Translations under genes and position numbers: made by a program
Part shown: one piece after another, positions 1-9,673 of the stretch
Position numbering within the stretch: the stretch's first letter is position 1
Layout of the letters: each line of letters opens with the position of its first letter
The notes under the pieces: model-generated
Database searches by the model: none
Told to the model about the DNA's origin: nothing
What the model saw: the letters and a program-made list of their open reading frames with translations, nothing else
From: an uncultured Gammaproteobacteria bacterium
Lineage (GTDB): Bacteria > Pseudomonadota > Gammaproteobacteria > GCA-002705445 > GCA-002716945
Assembly (NCBI GenBank): GCA_902605525.1
Contig: CACLCV010000006.1
Span: 1-39,729, forward strand
Direction of reading: 5' to 3'
DNA length: 39,729 bases

Positions 1-2
1 GT

Positions 3-497
3 ATGAATAAACGAGACTCTGTAATTATAGGGAAGGTTATATCCACACATGGTATTCATGGGTGGCTATCTATTTATTGTTATGCACATCCTCCAGAGAA
101 TTTAAAAAATTATAACACTTTCATATTTTTAAATGACCTGATAAGACAAATTAACATCACTGATATTAAAGTAATGCCTAAGAAAGTTATTATAAAGATT
201 AAGGATTATAATGATATTAATACTTCAGAAAATATCCTAGGTAAAGACATACTAATTGATAAATCTGACATCCCTATACTTGTTGATGGTGAATATTATT
301 GGAGGGAGCTAGAAGGTTTAGAGGTGGTGACATCAGAAGAAAAGTTTCTCGGAGTGGTAGACTTCATTTTTAATAATGGGTCAAATGATGTTCTAGCGAT
401 AAAGCATAATAATAAATATATTTACATAGCTCTCATAAAAGATAATATAACTCTAGTTCCAAATAAAAAAATTATCATAAAACATGAATCAGTTTAA
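3..497 (+). CDS. rimM: Ribosome maturation factor RimM
   Basis: RimM binds ribosomal protein S19 in the 30S subunit and assists 16S rRNA processing. The 164-residue product has the usual family length. The N-terminal RimM domain begins with the typical IIGKVISTHGIHG stretch (residues 8-20), and the C-terminal PRC-barrel starts near YYWRELEGLEVV (about residue 98). The gene heads rimM-trmD-rplS, a conserved proteobacterial order, and rpsP would be expected just upstream outside the window. Its end overlaps trmD by 14 nt, which suggests translational coupling. No promoter is visible because only two bases precede the start. Confidence 0.95.
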   Translation: MNKRDSVIIGKVISTHGIHGWLSIYCYAHPPENLKNYNTFIFLNDLIRQINITDIKVMPKKVIIKIKDYNDINTSENILGKDILIDKSDIPILVDGEYYWRELEGLEVVTSEEKFLGVVDFIFNNGSNDVLAIKHNNKYIYIALIKDNITLVPNKKIIIKHESV

Positions 498-1224
498 TAT
501 ATTAACTATTTATCCAGATTTTTTTAAATCGTTTAATAAACATGGTTTGATTAAAAAAGGCCTTGATAAAGAAATAATTCATATAAACACAATTGATCTT
601 AGATTACATACTCAAGATAAACATAATAGAGTCGACTTTAAAACATATGGTGGTGGTCCCGGCATGGTCATACAGTACCAGCCAGTTAAAGACTCACTAA
701 AAACGATAAAATCTGGTAAATGTTATTTCTTGTCACCACAAGGAAAGACGCTTAATCAAAAAAAAATCATAAAGCTATCAAAAGAAAAAAATATTACTCT
801 TTTATGTGGAAGGTATGAGGGCGTTGATCAACGAGTTATAGATAACTTGGTAGATGAAGAAATATCAATCGGAGATTATGTTTTATCAGGAGGAGAGTTG
901 CCTGCAGCTATAATAATAGAGTCTGTGACAAGATTATTACAAGGAGTAGCAGAGGACATCGACTCTATCCACAATGATTCTTTTTATAATGGAATTCTTG
1001 ATCATCCCCATTATACTAAACCAGAAATTATTGATGACATGCCTGTACCAGATACTCTTCTTTCCGGCAATCATAGAGAAATTGTATTATGGAGAAGAAA
1101 GCAGGCACTGGGAGCAACATTTGTAAAAAGGCCAGACTTGTTAAAAAACGTGAAACTTACAAAAGAAGATGATAGACTACTGCAAGAATTTATTACTGAG
1201 TTGAAAGCTAGAGAAAATGAGTAA
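484..1224 (+). CDS. trmD: tRNA (guanine-N1-)-methyltransferase TrmD
   Basis: TrmD transfers a methyl group from S-adenosylmethionine to N1 of G37 in tRNAs and so prevents +1 frameshifting. The 246-residue length is normal. The SPOUT trefoil-knot motifs are visible: [31 protein letters not shown] and [15 protein letters not shown]. The gene overlaps rimM by 14 nt and rplS by 8 nt, so the three are probably one translationally coupled unit. Nothing unusual apart from AT-rich codon use. Confidence 0.97.
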   Translation: MNQFNILTIYPDFFKSFNKHGLIKKGLDKEIIHINTIDLRLHTQDKHNRVDFKTYGGGPGMVIQYQPVKDSLKTIKSGKCYFLSPQGKTLNQKKIIKLSKEKNITLLCGRYEGVDQRVIDNLVDEEISIGDYVLSGGELPAAIIIESVTRLLQGVAEDIDSIHNDSFYNGILDHPHYTKPEIIDDMPVPDTLLSGNHREIVLWRRKQALGATFVKRPDLLKNVKLTKEDDRLLQEFITELKARENE

Positions 1225-1561
1225 AATAATTGAAAATATCACCTCAAGACAGATTAAAACTGTCCCGAATTTCTCATCTGGAGATACTATCGTTGTGTCT
1301 GTAAAAGTTAAAGAGGGCAAAAGAGAGCGTATTCAAGCATTTGAAGGCGTGGTAGTGGCAGTAAAAAATAGAGGCATCAGCTCATCTTTTACTGTTAGAA
1401 AAATCTCATACGGAGAGGGCGTTGAGAGAGTTTTTCAAACTCACAGCCCTATCATCGATAAAATCCAAGTCAAACGCAAGGGAGCTGTAAGAAGGGCTAA
1501 GTTGTATTATTTGCGTGAAAGATCTGGAAAATCTGCAAGGATTAAAGAAAAGCTTAACTAA
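1217..1561 (+). CDS. rplS: 50S ribosomal protein L19
   Basis: L19 sits at the 30S-50S interface of the ribosome. The 114-residue product carries the conserved [19 protein letters not shown] and [12 protein letters not shown] stretches and ends with a basic [16 protein letters not shown] tail. It uses several CGT/CGC arginine codons that are rarer in neighbouring genes, in keeping with high expression. It overlaps trmD by 8 nt and is followed 10 nt later by folK with no terminator hairpin between, so transcription probably continues. Confidence 0.97.
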   Translation: MSKIIENITSRQIKTVPNFSSGDTIVVSVKVKEGKRERIQAFEGVVVAVKNRGISSSFTVRKISYGEGVERVFQTHSPIIDKIQVKRKGAVRRAKLYYLRERSGKSARIKEKLN

Positions 1562-1571
1562 GCACTAAAAA

Positions 1572-2027
1572 TTGAATCAAGTTTTCATAGGCATAGGAAG
1601 TAATAAAAATCATCCTTTCTTCAGAATATATTCTGTTTTAAAACAAATAAACCGAATTAAATCTACTAGAATTGTAAAAAAATCAAGCTTATATGAAACG
1701 AAACCTCTAGGACCTCAAAGTCAGCCTAATTTTATTAATGCTGTAATAGAAATTAAAACAAAGTTGAATCCACATGAATTATTAGATGAACTCCAAGGAC
1801 TTGAGAAACAGCATAATAGGAAAAGGACAAAAAAGTGGGGACCCAGAAGCATAGATTTAGATATACTCATCTATAATAGAATTACTATGGAGTCAAGAGA
1901 CCTAATAATCCCTCATCCAGGGCTAGAATATAGAGAGTTTGTCTTAATACCGTTATATGAAATTACGAACTATGGGTATGAAATACCAAAATATGGCAAA
2001 GTCTCAAATTTAATTAAAAACTTATAA
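1572..2027 (+). CDS. folK: 2-amino-4-hydroxy-6-hydroxymethyldihydropteridine pyrophosphokinase (HPPK)
   Basis: HPPK transfers pyrophosphate from ATP to 6-hydroxymethyl-7,8-dihydropterin, supplying the substrate of dihydropteroate synthase. The 151-residue protein has all family landmarks: FIGIGSNKNH at the N terminus, YETKPLGPQSQPNFINAV for pterin binding, and KKWGPRSIDLDILIY with the Asp pair that binds magnesium. The start is TTG at 1572; it places the GIGSN motif at the usual distance from the N terminus. The stop overlaps the next ATG by one base (TAATG). A second folate gene, folP, lies far away at 29943. Confidence 0.95.
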   Translation: MNQVFIGIGSNKNHPFFRIYSVLKQINRIKSTRIVKKSSLYETKPLGPQSQPNFINAVIEIKTKLNPHELLDELQGLEKQHNRKRTKKWGPRSIDLDILIYNRITMESRDLIIPHPGLEYREFVLIPLYEITNYGYEIPKYGKVSNLIKNL

Positions 2028-2656
2028 TGATAAATAACAAATATATTGCTATAGAAGGTGCGATTGGTGTTGGTAAAACTACATTGGCTAAAACTATATC
2101 TAATACCATGAAATGCCAAACCCTATTTGAAGATTATATTGATAATCCATTCTTAAAAAAATTTTATGATGAAAATCAGAACAATTCTTTTTCTACGCAG
2201 CTATATTTTCTTTTAAAAAGAATCGATCAATCTAAAAAAATCAATAGAACAAATGACATGCTAATATCCGACTTCTATTTTGGTAAAGATGAGTTATTTG
2301 CTAAATTGAATTTATCAGAGCTAGAATTTGAAATGTACAGTAGTATCCGTAAAAAGCTTAATTTTACCCCACCTATACCAGATTTGATTATTTATCTTCA
2401 AGCCTCAACAGATATATTAATTGAAAGAATTAAGAAACGAGGGTTGGATGTAGAAAAAAATATAAAAAAAAAATATATAGAATCTGTTAATGATCTATAT
2501 ATGAAACATTTCCATGAATACACATCGTCACCTGTTCTGATAATTAACACTTCCAATGTAAATATAAATGATCAGAATGATTATCAGTTATTGATAGAAG
2601 AAATATCATCTGATATTAATGGTAAAAAATATTTCAATCCCTCTTCAATAAAATAA
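2027..2656 (+). CDS. Deoxynucleoside kinase (dCK/dGK family)
   Basis: Predicted to phosphorylate deoxynucleosides for salvage. The P-loop GAIGVGKTTL lies at residues 10-19. An SDFYFGKDELFA stretch corresponds to the family SDYLFDKDPLFA-type segment, and a lid-like IERIKKRG follows near residue 135. Length (209 aa) fits the bacterial dGK/dCK group. It is joined by one-base TAATG overlaps to folK upstream and panB downstream. A kinase of this family between folK and panB is familiar from gammaproteobacteria. Substrate base specificity cannot be read from the sequence. Confidence 0.88.
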   Translation: MINNKYIAIEGAIGVGKTTLAKTISNTMKCQTLFEDYIDNPFLKKFYDENQNNSFSTQLYFLLKRIDQSKKINRTNDMLISDFYFGKDELFAKLNLSELEFEMYSSIRKKLNFTPPIPDLIIYLQASTDILIERIKKRGLDVEKNIKKKYIESVNDLYMKHFHEYTSSPVLIINTSNVNINDQNDYQLLIEEISSDINGKKYFNPSSIK

Positions 2657-3399
2657 TGACTGCTTTAGACAATTTATTAAAGTCTTATAGAAATGGGACT
2701 GCGCTTTCATGTGTGACCGCTTATGATGCAAGCATAGCTAAATATCTTGAAACTCAAGGAGTTAATATTGTACTTGTAGGTGATTCTTTGGGACAGGTTA
2801 TCAAAGGTGATAAATCTACGCACAATGTTTCATTTGAAGAAATAACTTATCACGCAAAATGTGTTACATCAGGAACTAAGAAAGCAACCGTTATGGTTGA
2901 TCTTCCAAAAAATACTTACAATACTAAATCGACTGCATTAAAAAATTCAAAAAAATTAATAAACAATAACCTAGCTGATCTTATAAAAATCGAAGTTAAT
3001 TCTGATAACTTAGATATTGTTAAATATCTTGTTCAAAAAAATATACCTATATGTGGTCATCTAGGCCTTTTGCCACAATCGGTAAAAAATAAGTCAGGAT
3101 TTAGAAAATATGGCAAAACTAAAAAGGAAGCTAACTTGATATATAATAATGCAATATTGTGTGATGAAATCGGAGCTAAAATTATTCTTTTAGAATGTGT
3201 AGAAGTTGCATTAGCTAGAAAAATAGCAAACACATGCAGTTGTCCAGTTATAGGTATTGGCTCAGGCTTAGGTCTAGATGGACAAGTTGCTGTCATCTAT
3301 GATCTCTTAGGGATTAGTTTTAATAAAATTGCATCACTTAGTAAAAAAAATGAAAAAGTCATAAATAAAGTAATACAAGCGTTCATAAAAAAAACCTAG
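2656..3399 (+). CDS. panB: 3-methyl-2-oxobutanoate hydroxymethyltransferase
   Basis: PanB makes ketopantoate from alpha-ketoisovalerate and 5,10-methylene-tetrahydrofolate, the first committed step to pantothenate. The 247-residue TIM barrel shows VTAYDASIAK, the metal-binding VLVGDSLGQVIKG, GHLGLLPQSV, and the glutamate in ILLECVEVA expected to be catalytic. It is slightly shorter than the usual 260-270 residues, mainly in loops and at the C terminus. It sits in a panB-panC-panD series and depends on C1-loaded folate. Confidence 0.95.
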   Translation: MTALDNLLKSYRNGTALSCVTAYDASIAKYLETQGVNIVLVGDSLGQVIKGDKSTHNVSFEEITYHAKCVTSGTKKATVMVDLPKNTYNTKSTALKNSKKLINNNLADLIKIEVNSDNLDIVKYLVQKNIPICGHLGLLPQSVKNKSGFRKYGKTKKEANLIYNNAILCDEIGAKIILLECVEVALARKIANTCSCPVIGIGSGLGLDGQVAVIYDLLGISFNKIASLSKKNEKVINKVIQAFIKKT

Positions 3400-3402
3400 G
3401 TT

Positions 3403-4230
3403 ATGAAAGTAATAAGTTCTCTAGATGATGCAAAATCTTTCATAAACGATCATAAATCTGATGAGACAATATCATTAATTCCTACAATGGGAAATATTCA
3501 TTCTGGTCACATAAAGCTTATTAACAGCGCATCAAGTTCTTCACTAAAAATTGTTTCAATATATGTCAATGAACTTCAATTCAATGATAGAAATGACTAT
3601 ATAAGCTATCCAAGAACCCTAACTGATGATTTATCTATTTGCGAAGATAATAATGTAGATCTAGTATTTACTCCCGATAATTCTGTCATATGCAAACAGC
3701 TTGATGGTGATAAAAATGACCTTCCTAAATTTACATCATATATGTGCGGGGCAAATAGACCGGGACATTTCTCAGGTGTATTTAGGATAGTTAAATCTCT
3801 TTTTGAAATAATTGAGCCAAATTATGCATACTTTGGTAAGAAAGATTTTCAACAACTTTTATTGGTAAAATATATAGCTAGTACCTATTTTCCAAAATTG
3901 AAAATCATTGATGTTGATACTGTAAGAGACTCAAATAATATTGCTCTCAGTTCAAGATTAAGTAAAGTATCTCGCGAATCAATTCATCAAGTTAAATTGA
4001 TTTTTCAAACATTGATGATAATGAAAAAAAAATTACTTAGCGGATTGGAATATAATGCTGTTAAAGAAAGCAGTATATTAGACTTAGAAGATAATAATAT
4101 ATCAGTCGAATACTTAGATTTAAGACGTCTAGATACATTAAAAGAGCAAGTAAATATTAATCACCCATGTGGAATTTTTATTGCTTGTTATATAGATAAC
4201 ATTAGATTAATAGATAATATTGAAATTTAG
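3403..4230 (+). CDS. panC: Pantothenate synthetase
   Basis: PanC condenses pantoate and beta-alanine using ATP. The 275-residue protein keeps the ATP-binding HxGH signature as IPTMGNIHSGH (His33 and His36), although the usual MGALH is MGNIH here. YAYFGKKDFQQLL (near residue 145) and the KMSKS-like ALSSRLSK (near 190) are also present. SIYVNELQFN replaces the more usual SIFVNPLQF. The enzyme looks divergent but complete. It starts 3 nt after panB. Confidence 0.94.
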   Translation: MKVISSLDDAKSFINDHKSDETISLIPTMGNIHSGHIKLINSASSSSLKIVSIYVNELQFNDRNDYISYPRTLTDDLSICEDNNVDLVFTPDNSVICKQLDGDKNDLPKFTSYMCGANRPGHFSGVFRIVKSLFEIIEPNYAYFGKKDFQQLLLVKYIASTYFPKLKIIDVDTVRDSNNIALSSRLSKVSRESIHQVKLIFQTLMIMKKKLLSGLEYNAVKESSILDLEDNNISVEYLDLRRLDTLKEQVNINHPCGIFIACYIDNIRLIDNIEI

Positions 4231-4265
4231 TTATAATCACATAAAAAAAATAGTAATATACATTC

Positions 4266-4646
4266 ATGGAGAGGCAGTACTTAAATTCAAAAATACATAA
4301 GGCAACGGTAACAAATTCAAACATTGACTATGAAGGATCTTGTGAAATTGATGTGGCTCTTTTAAAAGCAGTAAATATAGATCCTTATGAAAAGATAGAT
4401 ATCTATGATATTACCAATGGTGAAAGATTATCTACATATGCAATTCCTGGTAAGCCCGATACAGGAATTATTGGAATTAACGGCGCATGTTGTCATAAGA
4501 TCAAGGTAAATGATGAAATAATAATCTGTAGTTACACAATGTTGAATGAAAATGAACGCATAAATCATGTACCAACAATAATATATGTAAATAAATCAAA
4601 TCAAATTATTGATAAACCCGTAAACCAAAAACTTAACGCCATATAG
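4266..4646 (+). CDS. panD: Aspartate 1-decarboxylase proenzyme
   Basis: PanD decarboxylates aspartate to beta-alanine, the partner substrate of PanC. The 126-residue length is typical. The self-cleavage site is intact: Tyr22-Glu23-Gly24-Ser25-Cys26, where cleavage between Gly24 and Ser25 yields the pyruvoyl group. KIHKATVTNSN and GINGACCHK are the other family landmarks. With panB and panC it completes the pantothenate branch in one place. It lies 35 nt after panC and 2 nt before the pgi start. Confidence 0.95.
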   Translation: MERQYLNSKIHKATVTNSNIDYEGSCEIDVALLKAVNIDPYEKIDIYDITNGERLSTYAIPGKPDTGIIGINGACCHKIKVNDEIIICSYTMLNENERINHVPTIIYVNKSNQIIDKPVNQKLNAI

Positions 4647-4648
4647 CT

Positions 4649-6070
4649 GTGGATATCAAAGATCGGCTAAGAAATATTTCATCCAAATCAAAAAAAGGAA
4701 GAAGTACACTTTTAAAGAATAAAACATTCAACGGAATCACTCTTGATTTGTCTAGGAACTTCATTAACAGTGATGTTTTTATAAAAATGAAATCTTTGCT
4801 GACAGTGAATAAATTTTTAGAAAAAAGAAAAAAACTTTTTACAAATAAGCTAATAAGTAAAACTGAATCGCAAAAAGTTTCATTTATACATTATCGTAAT
4901 AGCCAAATGTACGACAAAGCTATAGAGAAAATGTCTAAATTTTACTTACAGATTAAAGAAAATAAAATTAAAAGTTCTAATGGGAATAAAATTGATACTG
5001 TTATTCATATTGGTATCGGAGGTTCTATATTGGGACCAAAATTTTTATCAGAAGCATTAGAAAATTTTAAAAGAAATGATTTTGTAACATATTTTATCTC
5101 AAGTGGAGATACTGATGAAATAGCTGATCTAATTAAAAAAATAGATGTAGAGCGTACACTATTTATTTTTGCTTCTAAAAGCTTTAAGACTGACGAAACG
5201 ATGAGAATAAAATTATTTATTGATAATTATTTAGAGAAAAATCTCTCTGACCAAGCAGATTATATTCATAAAAACCAATTTATAGCAATCTCGTCAAATA
5301 AGCTATTATGTAAATCTCTAAATTTTTTACCTAAAAATATCTTTACCTTTCCAAAAACAATCCCTGGAAGATTTTCAATTGCTTCGCCAATTAGTTTGAT
5401 TAATATGTTTCAAATAGGCATCGAAAATTACATAAAATTTGTCAAAGGAATAAGATCTATGGATTCACATTTTTTAAAAGCTAAAATTGAATCCAATTTA
5501 CCTATTAACCTAGCTCTAATTAATGTTTGGAATATTAATTGTCTTTCTAAACATGGAAACGTAATTGTTCCTTACTCATATAGACTCAGAAATATTTCAA
5601 ATTATATCCAACAAATTGAGATGGAAAGTAATGGGAAATCAATGACAAATAATTTTGAACATACCTTGAATATGACATCACCTATAGTTTTTGGTACCTC
5701 TGGTACGGAGTGTCAACATTCTTTTTTTCAAGCTGCACACCAAGGAACCTTAAATGTATATTTTGATTTCATATATGTTAAGAAACTCAATACTAATTCA
5801 AATAGATTTCTGGCAGCCAATGTTCATGCTCAAGCAGATTTACTATTTAAAGGTAAGAAAAAAAAATATTTGTACAAATCATTAAATGGTAATTCGCCAT
5901 CTAATTTAGTTTCTCTAGATAGAATTTCTCCGGATAGGATAGGCAAAATTATCAGTTTATATGAACATAAAGTCTTCGTTGAGGGTGTGATATGGAACAT
6001 AAATAGCTATGATCAGTGGGGTGTTGAAGAGGGTAAAATCTTAGCTAAGAAAAATCTTTTGAAAAATTAA
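4649..6070 (+). CDS. pgi: Glucose-6-phosphate isomerase
   Basis: Pgi interconverts glucose 6-phosphate and fructose 6-phosphate. At 473 residues it is shorter than the E. coli-type enzyme (about 550) and fairly diverged. Landmarks remain: HIGIGGSILGPKFLSEAL, FIFASKSFKTDETM, FGTSGTECQHSFFQAAHQG and WGVEEGKILAK. The start is GTG at 4649, just after the panD stop. The 3' end overlaps the convergent purK by 4 nt. It also supplies glucose 6-phosphate for the sugar-based pathways encoded later in the window. Confidence 0.93.
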   Translation: MDIKDRLRNISSKSKKGRSTLLKNKTFNGITLDLSRNFINSDVFIKMKSLLTVNKFLEKRKKLFTNKLISKTESQKVSFIHYRNSQMYDKAIEKMSKFYLQIKENKIKSSNGNKIDTVIHIGIGGSILGPKFLSEALENFKRNDFVTYFISSGDTDEIADLIKKIDVERTLFIFASKSFKTDETMRIKLFIDNYLEKNLSDQADYIHKNQFIAISSNKLLCKSLNFLPKNIFTFPKTIPGRFSIASPISLINMFQIGIENYIKFVKGIRSMDSHFLKAKIESNLPINLALINVWNINCLSKHGNVIVPYSYRLRNISNYIQQIEMESNGKSMTNNFEHTLNMTSPIVFGTSGTECQHSFFQAAHQGTLNVYFDFIYVKKLNTNSNRFLAANVHAQADLLFKGKKKKYLYKSLNGNSPSNLVSLDRISPDRIGKIISLYEHKVFVEGVIWNINSYDQWGVEEGKILAKKNLLKN

Positions 6071-7149
6071 TTAACTAACACTTTTAAACACTCTGGTAGA
6101 ATTGATTCTAGCTGCTCAGCACTATTTTTAGTTATAGTTATGTGTCCAAGTTTTCTCAAATTCCTTTCTTCTTTATCATAACTGTGAAAATAATGTGACT
6201 CTAAGTCATTCAATATATTATCATCCGGATATTTTGATAATATATTAAACATCAGTGAAGATTTGAAGTTAATCGGTTTGTTGTCCAGATCCCCAGTAAT
6301 TGCTCTCACATGAAGTTCAAATTGACTTGTAGAGGAGCCCTCTATTGACCAGTGGCCTGAATTATGAACACGGGGAGCCATTTCATTAGCTACTAATTTT
6401 CCGTCCTTTGATACAAAAAACTCAACTACCAGTACACCTACATATTTAAAATAATTTAGCAGCTCTTTTCCATACTTCTCTGCAGTATCTTGTAATTCTT
6501 TATTTATATAAGGGAATTTACTATATCTTAAGATTCCATCTTCATGGAAATTTTCAATAAGAGGATAGAAAACTATATTATTATCTTCCTGTCTTACGCA
6601 AATTAATGATACTTCAGTTGAGAAATCTACAATCTCTTCAATTATACACGAGCACTCTGATAGAAGCTTTTCTAGTAAATCTATTTTCGAGTTACATTTT
6701 AGTTGATTTTTTCCATCATATCCAAATCTTCTAGATTTAAGTAAATACCTTGATTCATTTCCTTGACAATAATTTTTTAAATCTGACATATTTTTTATTT
6801 CTTTATATTCAGTAACATTGATATTCAATTCTCTAAAAAGATTTTTCTCCAGAAGTCTATCTTGACATACCTCAAGCGCTTTTGTGGGAGGAAAGACTTT
6901 AATTTTCTTCTCTAAAAACCTCATTGCAGATATATCTACGTTTTCAAAGTCTATAGTTGCAACATCATAGTTATCAATAATATAATCTAACGTCTTTTGG
7001 TCAGTATAATCAGTTTGTAGGTGTTTAGTATGTTTACCTGCAGGTGGATTTTGAGAAGGATCCACAACTATGAAATCATGATTTAACTTGGATGACTCTT
7101 CTATCATCATCATAGCCAGCTGACCAGCACCAAATATAGCTATTTTCAT
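6067..7149 (-). CDS. purK: N5-carboxyaminoimidazole ribonucleotide synthase
   Basis: PurK uses ATP and bicarbonate to carboxylate AIR to N5-CAIR in purine synthesis. The 360-residue ATP-grasp protein starts with IAIFGAGQLAMMM and shows LLKSRRFGYDGKNQ, VLVVEFFVSKDGKLVANEMAPRVHNSGHW (split here into VVEFFV and NEMAPRVHNSGHW landmarks) and a C-terminal GHITI strand. It is the second gene of a purE-purK pair with a one-base overlap (its ATG at 7149 shares a base with the purE stop). It converges on pgi. Confidence 0.95.
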   Translation of the reverse strand: MKIAIFGAGQLAMMMIEESSKLNHDFIVVDPSQNPPAGKHTKHLQTDYTDQKTLDYIIDNYDVATIDFENVDISAMRFLEKKIKVFPPTKALEVCQDRLLEKNLFRELNINVTEYKEIKNMSDLKNYCQGNESRYLLKSRRFGYDGKNQLKCNSKIDLLEKLLSECSCIIEEIVDFSTEVSLICVRQEDNNIVFYPLIENFHEDGILRYSKFPYINKELQDTAEKYGKELLNYFKYVGVLVVEFFVSKDGKLVANEMAPRVHNSGHWSIEGSSTSQFELHVRAITGDLDNKPINFKSSLMFNILSKYPDDNILNDLESHYFHSYDKEERNLRKLGHITITKNSAEQLESILPECLKVLVN

Positions 7150-7643
7150 TAGAGTAACTTACTTGCTTTTAGTACACGTCTTGTTTGTTTTTTCCTAAAT
7201 TCTAAAAGTTTCTTATTTATATTAGGATGTTTTATACTTAATATAGAGGCTGCGAGTAGACCTGCGTTTATAGATCCTGCTTTACCTATTGCAACTGTAG
7301 CTACTGGAATTCCAGCTGGCATCTGCAGGATAGATAATAACGAATCTTTACCCTCTAGGCTCTTAGTTTTTATTGGCACACCAATAACAGGTATATGTGT
7401 CTTTGCTGCTGTCATGCCAGGAAGATGTGCAGCGCCGCCAGCTCCAGCGATAATAACTTCTACCCCTCTCTCACTTGCATTTTCAGCATATTCGAATAAT
7501 AAATCAGGTGTTCTATGCGCGGAAACTACTTTTTTTTCGTGATTGATGGCTAGATTTTCTAGAGTGTCTGACGCATGCTTCATGATTGGCCAGTCAGATT
7601 GTGATCCCATTATTATACCAACAAGTATTTGTGACCTTTTCAT
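7149..7643 (-). CDS. purE: N5-carboxyaminoimidazole ribonucleotide mutase
   Basis: PurE converts N5-CAIR to CAIR, the step after PurK. Class I motifs are intact: [47 protein letters not shown] and [15 protein letters not shown]. The open frame extends 13 codons further to an ATG at 7682, but those residues are a hydrophobic run with no family match. The ATG at 7643 ([14 protein letters not shown]) gives the normal length of 164 residues, so I chose it. Neither start has a clear SD. Confidence 0.94.
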   Translation of the reverse strand: MKRSQILVGIIMGSQSDWPIMKHASDTLENLAINHEKKVVSAHRTPDLLFEYAENASERGVEVIIAGAGGAAHLPGMTAAKTHIPVIGVPIKTKSLEGKDSLLSILQMPAGIPVATVAIGKAGSINAGLLAASILSIKHPNINKKLLEFRKKQTRRVLKASKLL

Positions 7644-7685
7644 TTTTAAAAAAAGTAATTGTAACAGCAATATCAAGATCATAAC

Positions 7686-7712
7686 AATACTTTTATTAAG
7701 TATTATTATAAT
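7686..7712. promoter_or_regulatory. Inverted repeat and -10-like box between purE and hldD
   Basis: The divergent purE/hldD interval holds a perfect 7-bp inverted repeat, AATACTT and AAGTATT around a 5-nt loop (7686-7704). A TATAAT hexamer follows at 7707-7712, 30 nt before the hldD start. No convincing -35 box is visible at the right distance. It could be an operator, a weak promoter, or simply AT-rich sequence. Confidence 0.3.
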
Positions 7713-7741
7713 TGATACTAAAATAAGGTATTATTCACCAT

Positions 7742-8683
7742 ATGATTATTGTAACTGGCGGTGCGGGTTTCATAGGTACAAATCTTGTGCGATCTTTAAT
7801 AGAATCAGATAAACAAATTTTGATTGTTGAAGAATTAGATAGATATCCAAAAAAATTTGAAAATATAAAGAATTTAGAAATTTTAGATTGCCTCGATCAT
7901 AATATCTTTTTAAAAGATTTACTTAATGGTAAACATATAAATAAAATAGATCAAATATTCCATTTGGGTGCATGTTCAAAAACTACAGAACCTGATAGAG
8001 ATTATATCATGGATGTAAATCTCAATTACTCAAAAAAACTATTGGAATATTCTGCTAATAATAATATTGATATGATTTATGCTTCTTCAGCATCAGTTTA
8101 TGGTGACGGGACTATTTTTAAAGAAGATTCAGATAATGAATCTTCATTAAATCATTATTCAGAGTCTAAACTATTATTTGATAATTATGTAAGAGAGAAC
8201 ATGGCTAAGATTAAATCTCAGATTGTTGGTATGCGTTATTTCAATGTTTATGGACCTTATGAGCAACATAAAGAAGTAATGAGTAGTGTTGCATATCATT
8301 TCTATAATCAATTTAAGCAGAATGGGATGCTAAAACTTTTTAGAGGTAGCCATGGTTATGATGATGGCGAACAAAGAAGAGATTTCGTATACGTTAAAGA
8401 TACTATTGATATAAAATTATGGTTTATGCAAAATAATTACTCGGGGATATTTAATGTCGCTACAGGTAAGAGTCGTTCATTTAATGATGTTGCAAATGCA
8501 GTAATAAATTATTTTAATTCAGGCTATATTGAATATATAAATTTTCCTGAGGGTTTAGAAGAGCAATACCAGGCTTTTACTGAGGCTGATATGAATAATC
8601 TCAGAGAGATAGGTTACCAGAAGGAGGCAACTGAACTAGAGGACGGGGTATCGTCATATTTGAACTTCTTAGATCAAAACTAA
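7742..8683 (+). CDS. hldD: ADP-L-glycero-D-manno-heptose 6-epimerase
   Basis: HldD (RfaD) epimerises ADP-D-glycero-manno-heptose to the L,D form used for the LPS inner core. The 313-residue extended-SDR protein starts with IIVTGGAGFIGTNLV for NADP binding. It has HLGACSKTTEPDRDY, the SASVYGDG strand, the catalytic Tyr and Lys in YSESK, GMRYFNVYGPYEQHK and DDGEQRRDFVYVKD, all typical of this epimerase. waaF follows 3 nt later, so the pair makes and uses the same heptose donor. Confidence 0.95.
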   Translation: MIIVTGGAGFIGTNLVRSLIESDKQILIVEELDRYPKKFENIKNLEILDCLDHNIFLKDLLNGKHINKIDQIFHLGACSKTTEPDRDYIMDVNLNYSKKLLEYSANNNIDMIYASSASVYGDGTIFKEDSDNESSLNHYSESKLLFDNYVRENMAKIKSQIVGMRYFNVYGPYEQHKEVMSSVAYHFYNQFKQNGMLKLFRGSHGYDDGEQRRDFVYVKDTIDIKLWFMQNNYSGIFNVATGKSRSFNDVANAVINYFNSGYIEYINFPEGLEEQYQAFTEADMNNLREIGYQKEATELEDGVSSYLNFLDQN

Positions 8684-8686
8684 AAA

Positions 8687-9673
8687 ATGCCAAACAAAAA
8701 AATATTAATAATTGCTCCTGCGTGGATTGGAGATTTGGTTATAAGCGCATCATTCATGAAGGCACTAAAAAATAATCAAAATAATTCTATTGATATTCTA
8801 GTTAATTCAAATCTTTTACATTTAGCTAATGTAATACCCGGCATAAGAAAAGTTATAGCATCCGAGACAGAACATGGGAGATTATCATTAATATATAGAA
8901 TTAAGAAAGGTCTAAGTCTAAGATCAGAGCAATATGACGAGTGTTATATTTTAACAAATAGTTATAAATCAGCAATTATTCCAATGGTTGCAAGAATAAA
9001 AAAAAGAATAAGTTATTTAGGAGAACTTCGTTTTGGATTAATAAATATCATAAAAAAACCTATCGAAAAAAGCTTAGGTATGGTGAATAGATATTTACAT
9101 TTAATAGACCAGAAGTATTCTGACAAAGTTAAGCCCATTTTTGATATCAATACGAATAAAGAATTAATTTTTAATAAATTTAAATTTAGTGGTAAATATA
9201 TAGTTTTTTGTCCTGATGCTGAATATGGTCCTTCAAAAAGATGGCCAACTAATAAATGGCTCAACCTTGCTAACGAATTATCACGACTGTATAAAGTTAT
9301 TATTCTAGGTTTAGACACTAGCATAAGTGACGCATTTAGGCCTTTAGAGTCAGAAAAAATAATTAATCTTATTGGCAAAACTAATCTACTTGAAGTTATG
9401 GAAATAATTGCAGCATCTGAGGGAGTTATTTCAAATGATTCTGGCTTAATGCATATTTCTGCTTCATTAGATAAAAAAATAATAGCTTTGTATGGGTCAT
9501 CGTGTCCAACTTACACCCCACCTCTAATTTCAAAAGAAAAAAGAGATATTATTTATAAAGACTTAGATTGCAGCCCATGCTTCAAAAGAGTTTGTCCACT
9601 AGGGCACACAAAGTGTTTAAATGACATAAAAGTAAATGAGGTAAAGCAGTCAGTAACTAAATTATTTCAGTAA
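8687..9673 (+). CDS. waaF: ADP-heptose:LPS heptosyltransferase II
   Basis: A GT9 enzyme that adds the second heptose to the LPS inner core. The 328-residue product begins with the WaaF signature KILIIAPAWIGDLVIS. It has CPDAEYGPSKRWP (a variant of the CPGAEFGPAKRWP box), SNDSGLMHISASL for the donor phosphate, and the cysteine-rich C-terminal DLDCSPCFKRVCPLGHTKC typical of WaaF. It directly follows hldD. Its end overlaps the convergent GT9 gene by 12 nt. Confidence 0.92.
   Translation: MPNKKILIIAPAWIGDLVISASFMKALKNNQNNSIDILVNSNLLHLANVIPGIRKVIASETEHGRLSLIYRIKKGLSLRSEQYDECYILTNSYKSAIIPMVARIKKRISYLGELRFGLINIIKKPIEKSLGMVNRYLHLIDQKYSDKVKPIFDINTNKELIFNKFKFSGKYIVFCPDAEYGPSKRWPTNKWLNLANELSRLYKVIILGLDTSISDAFRPLESEKIINLIGKTNLLEVMEIIAASEGVISNDSGLMHISASLDKKIIALYGSSCPTYTPPLISKEKRDIIYKDLDCSPCFKRVCPLGHTKCLNDIKVNEVKQSVTKLFQ

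Noticed and set aside
3057-3296. 79-codon minus-strand frame inside panB
   Set aside because: Antisense shadow of a well-conserved gene.
7644-7682. N-terminal extension of purE
   Set aside because: The 13 extra residues are a hydrophobic AT-rich run with no match to PurE; the internal ATG gives the normal length.
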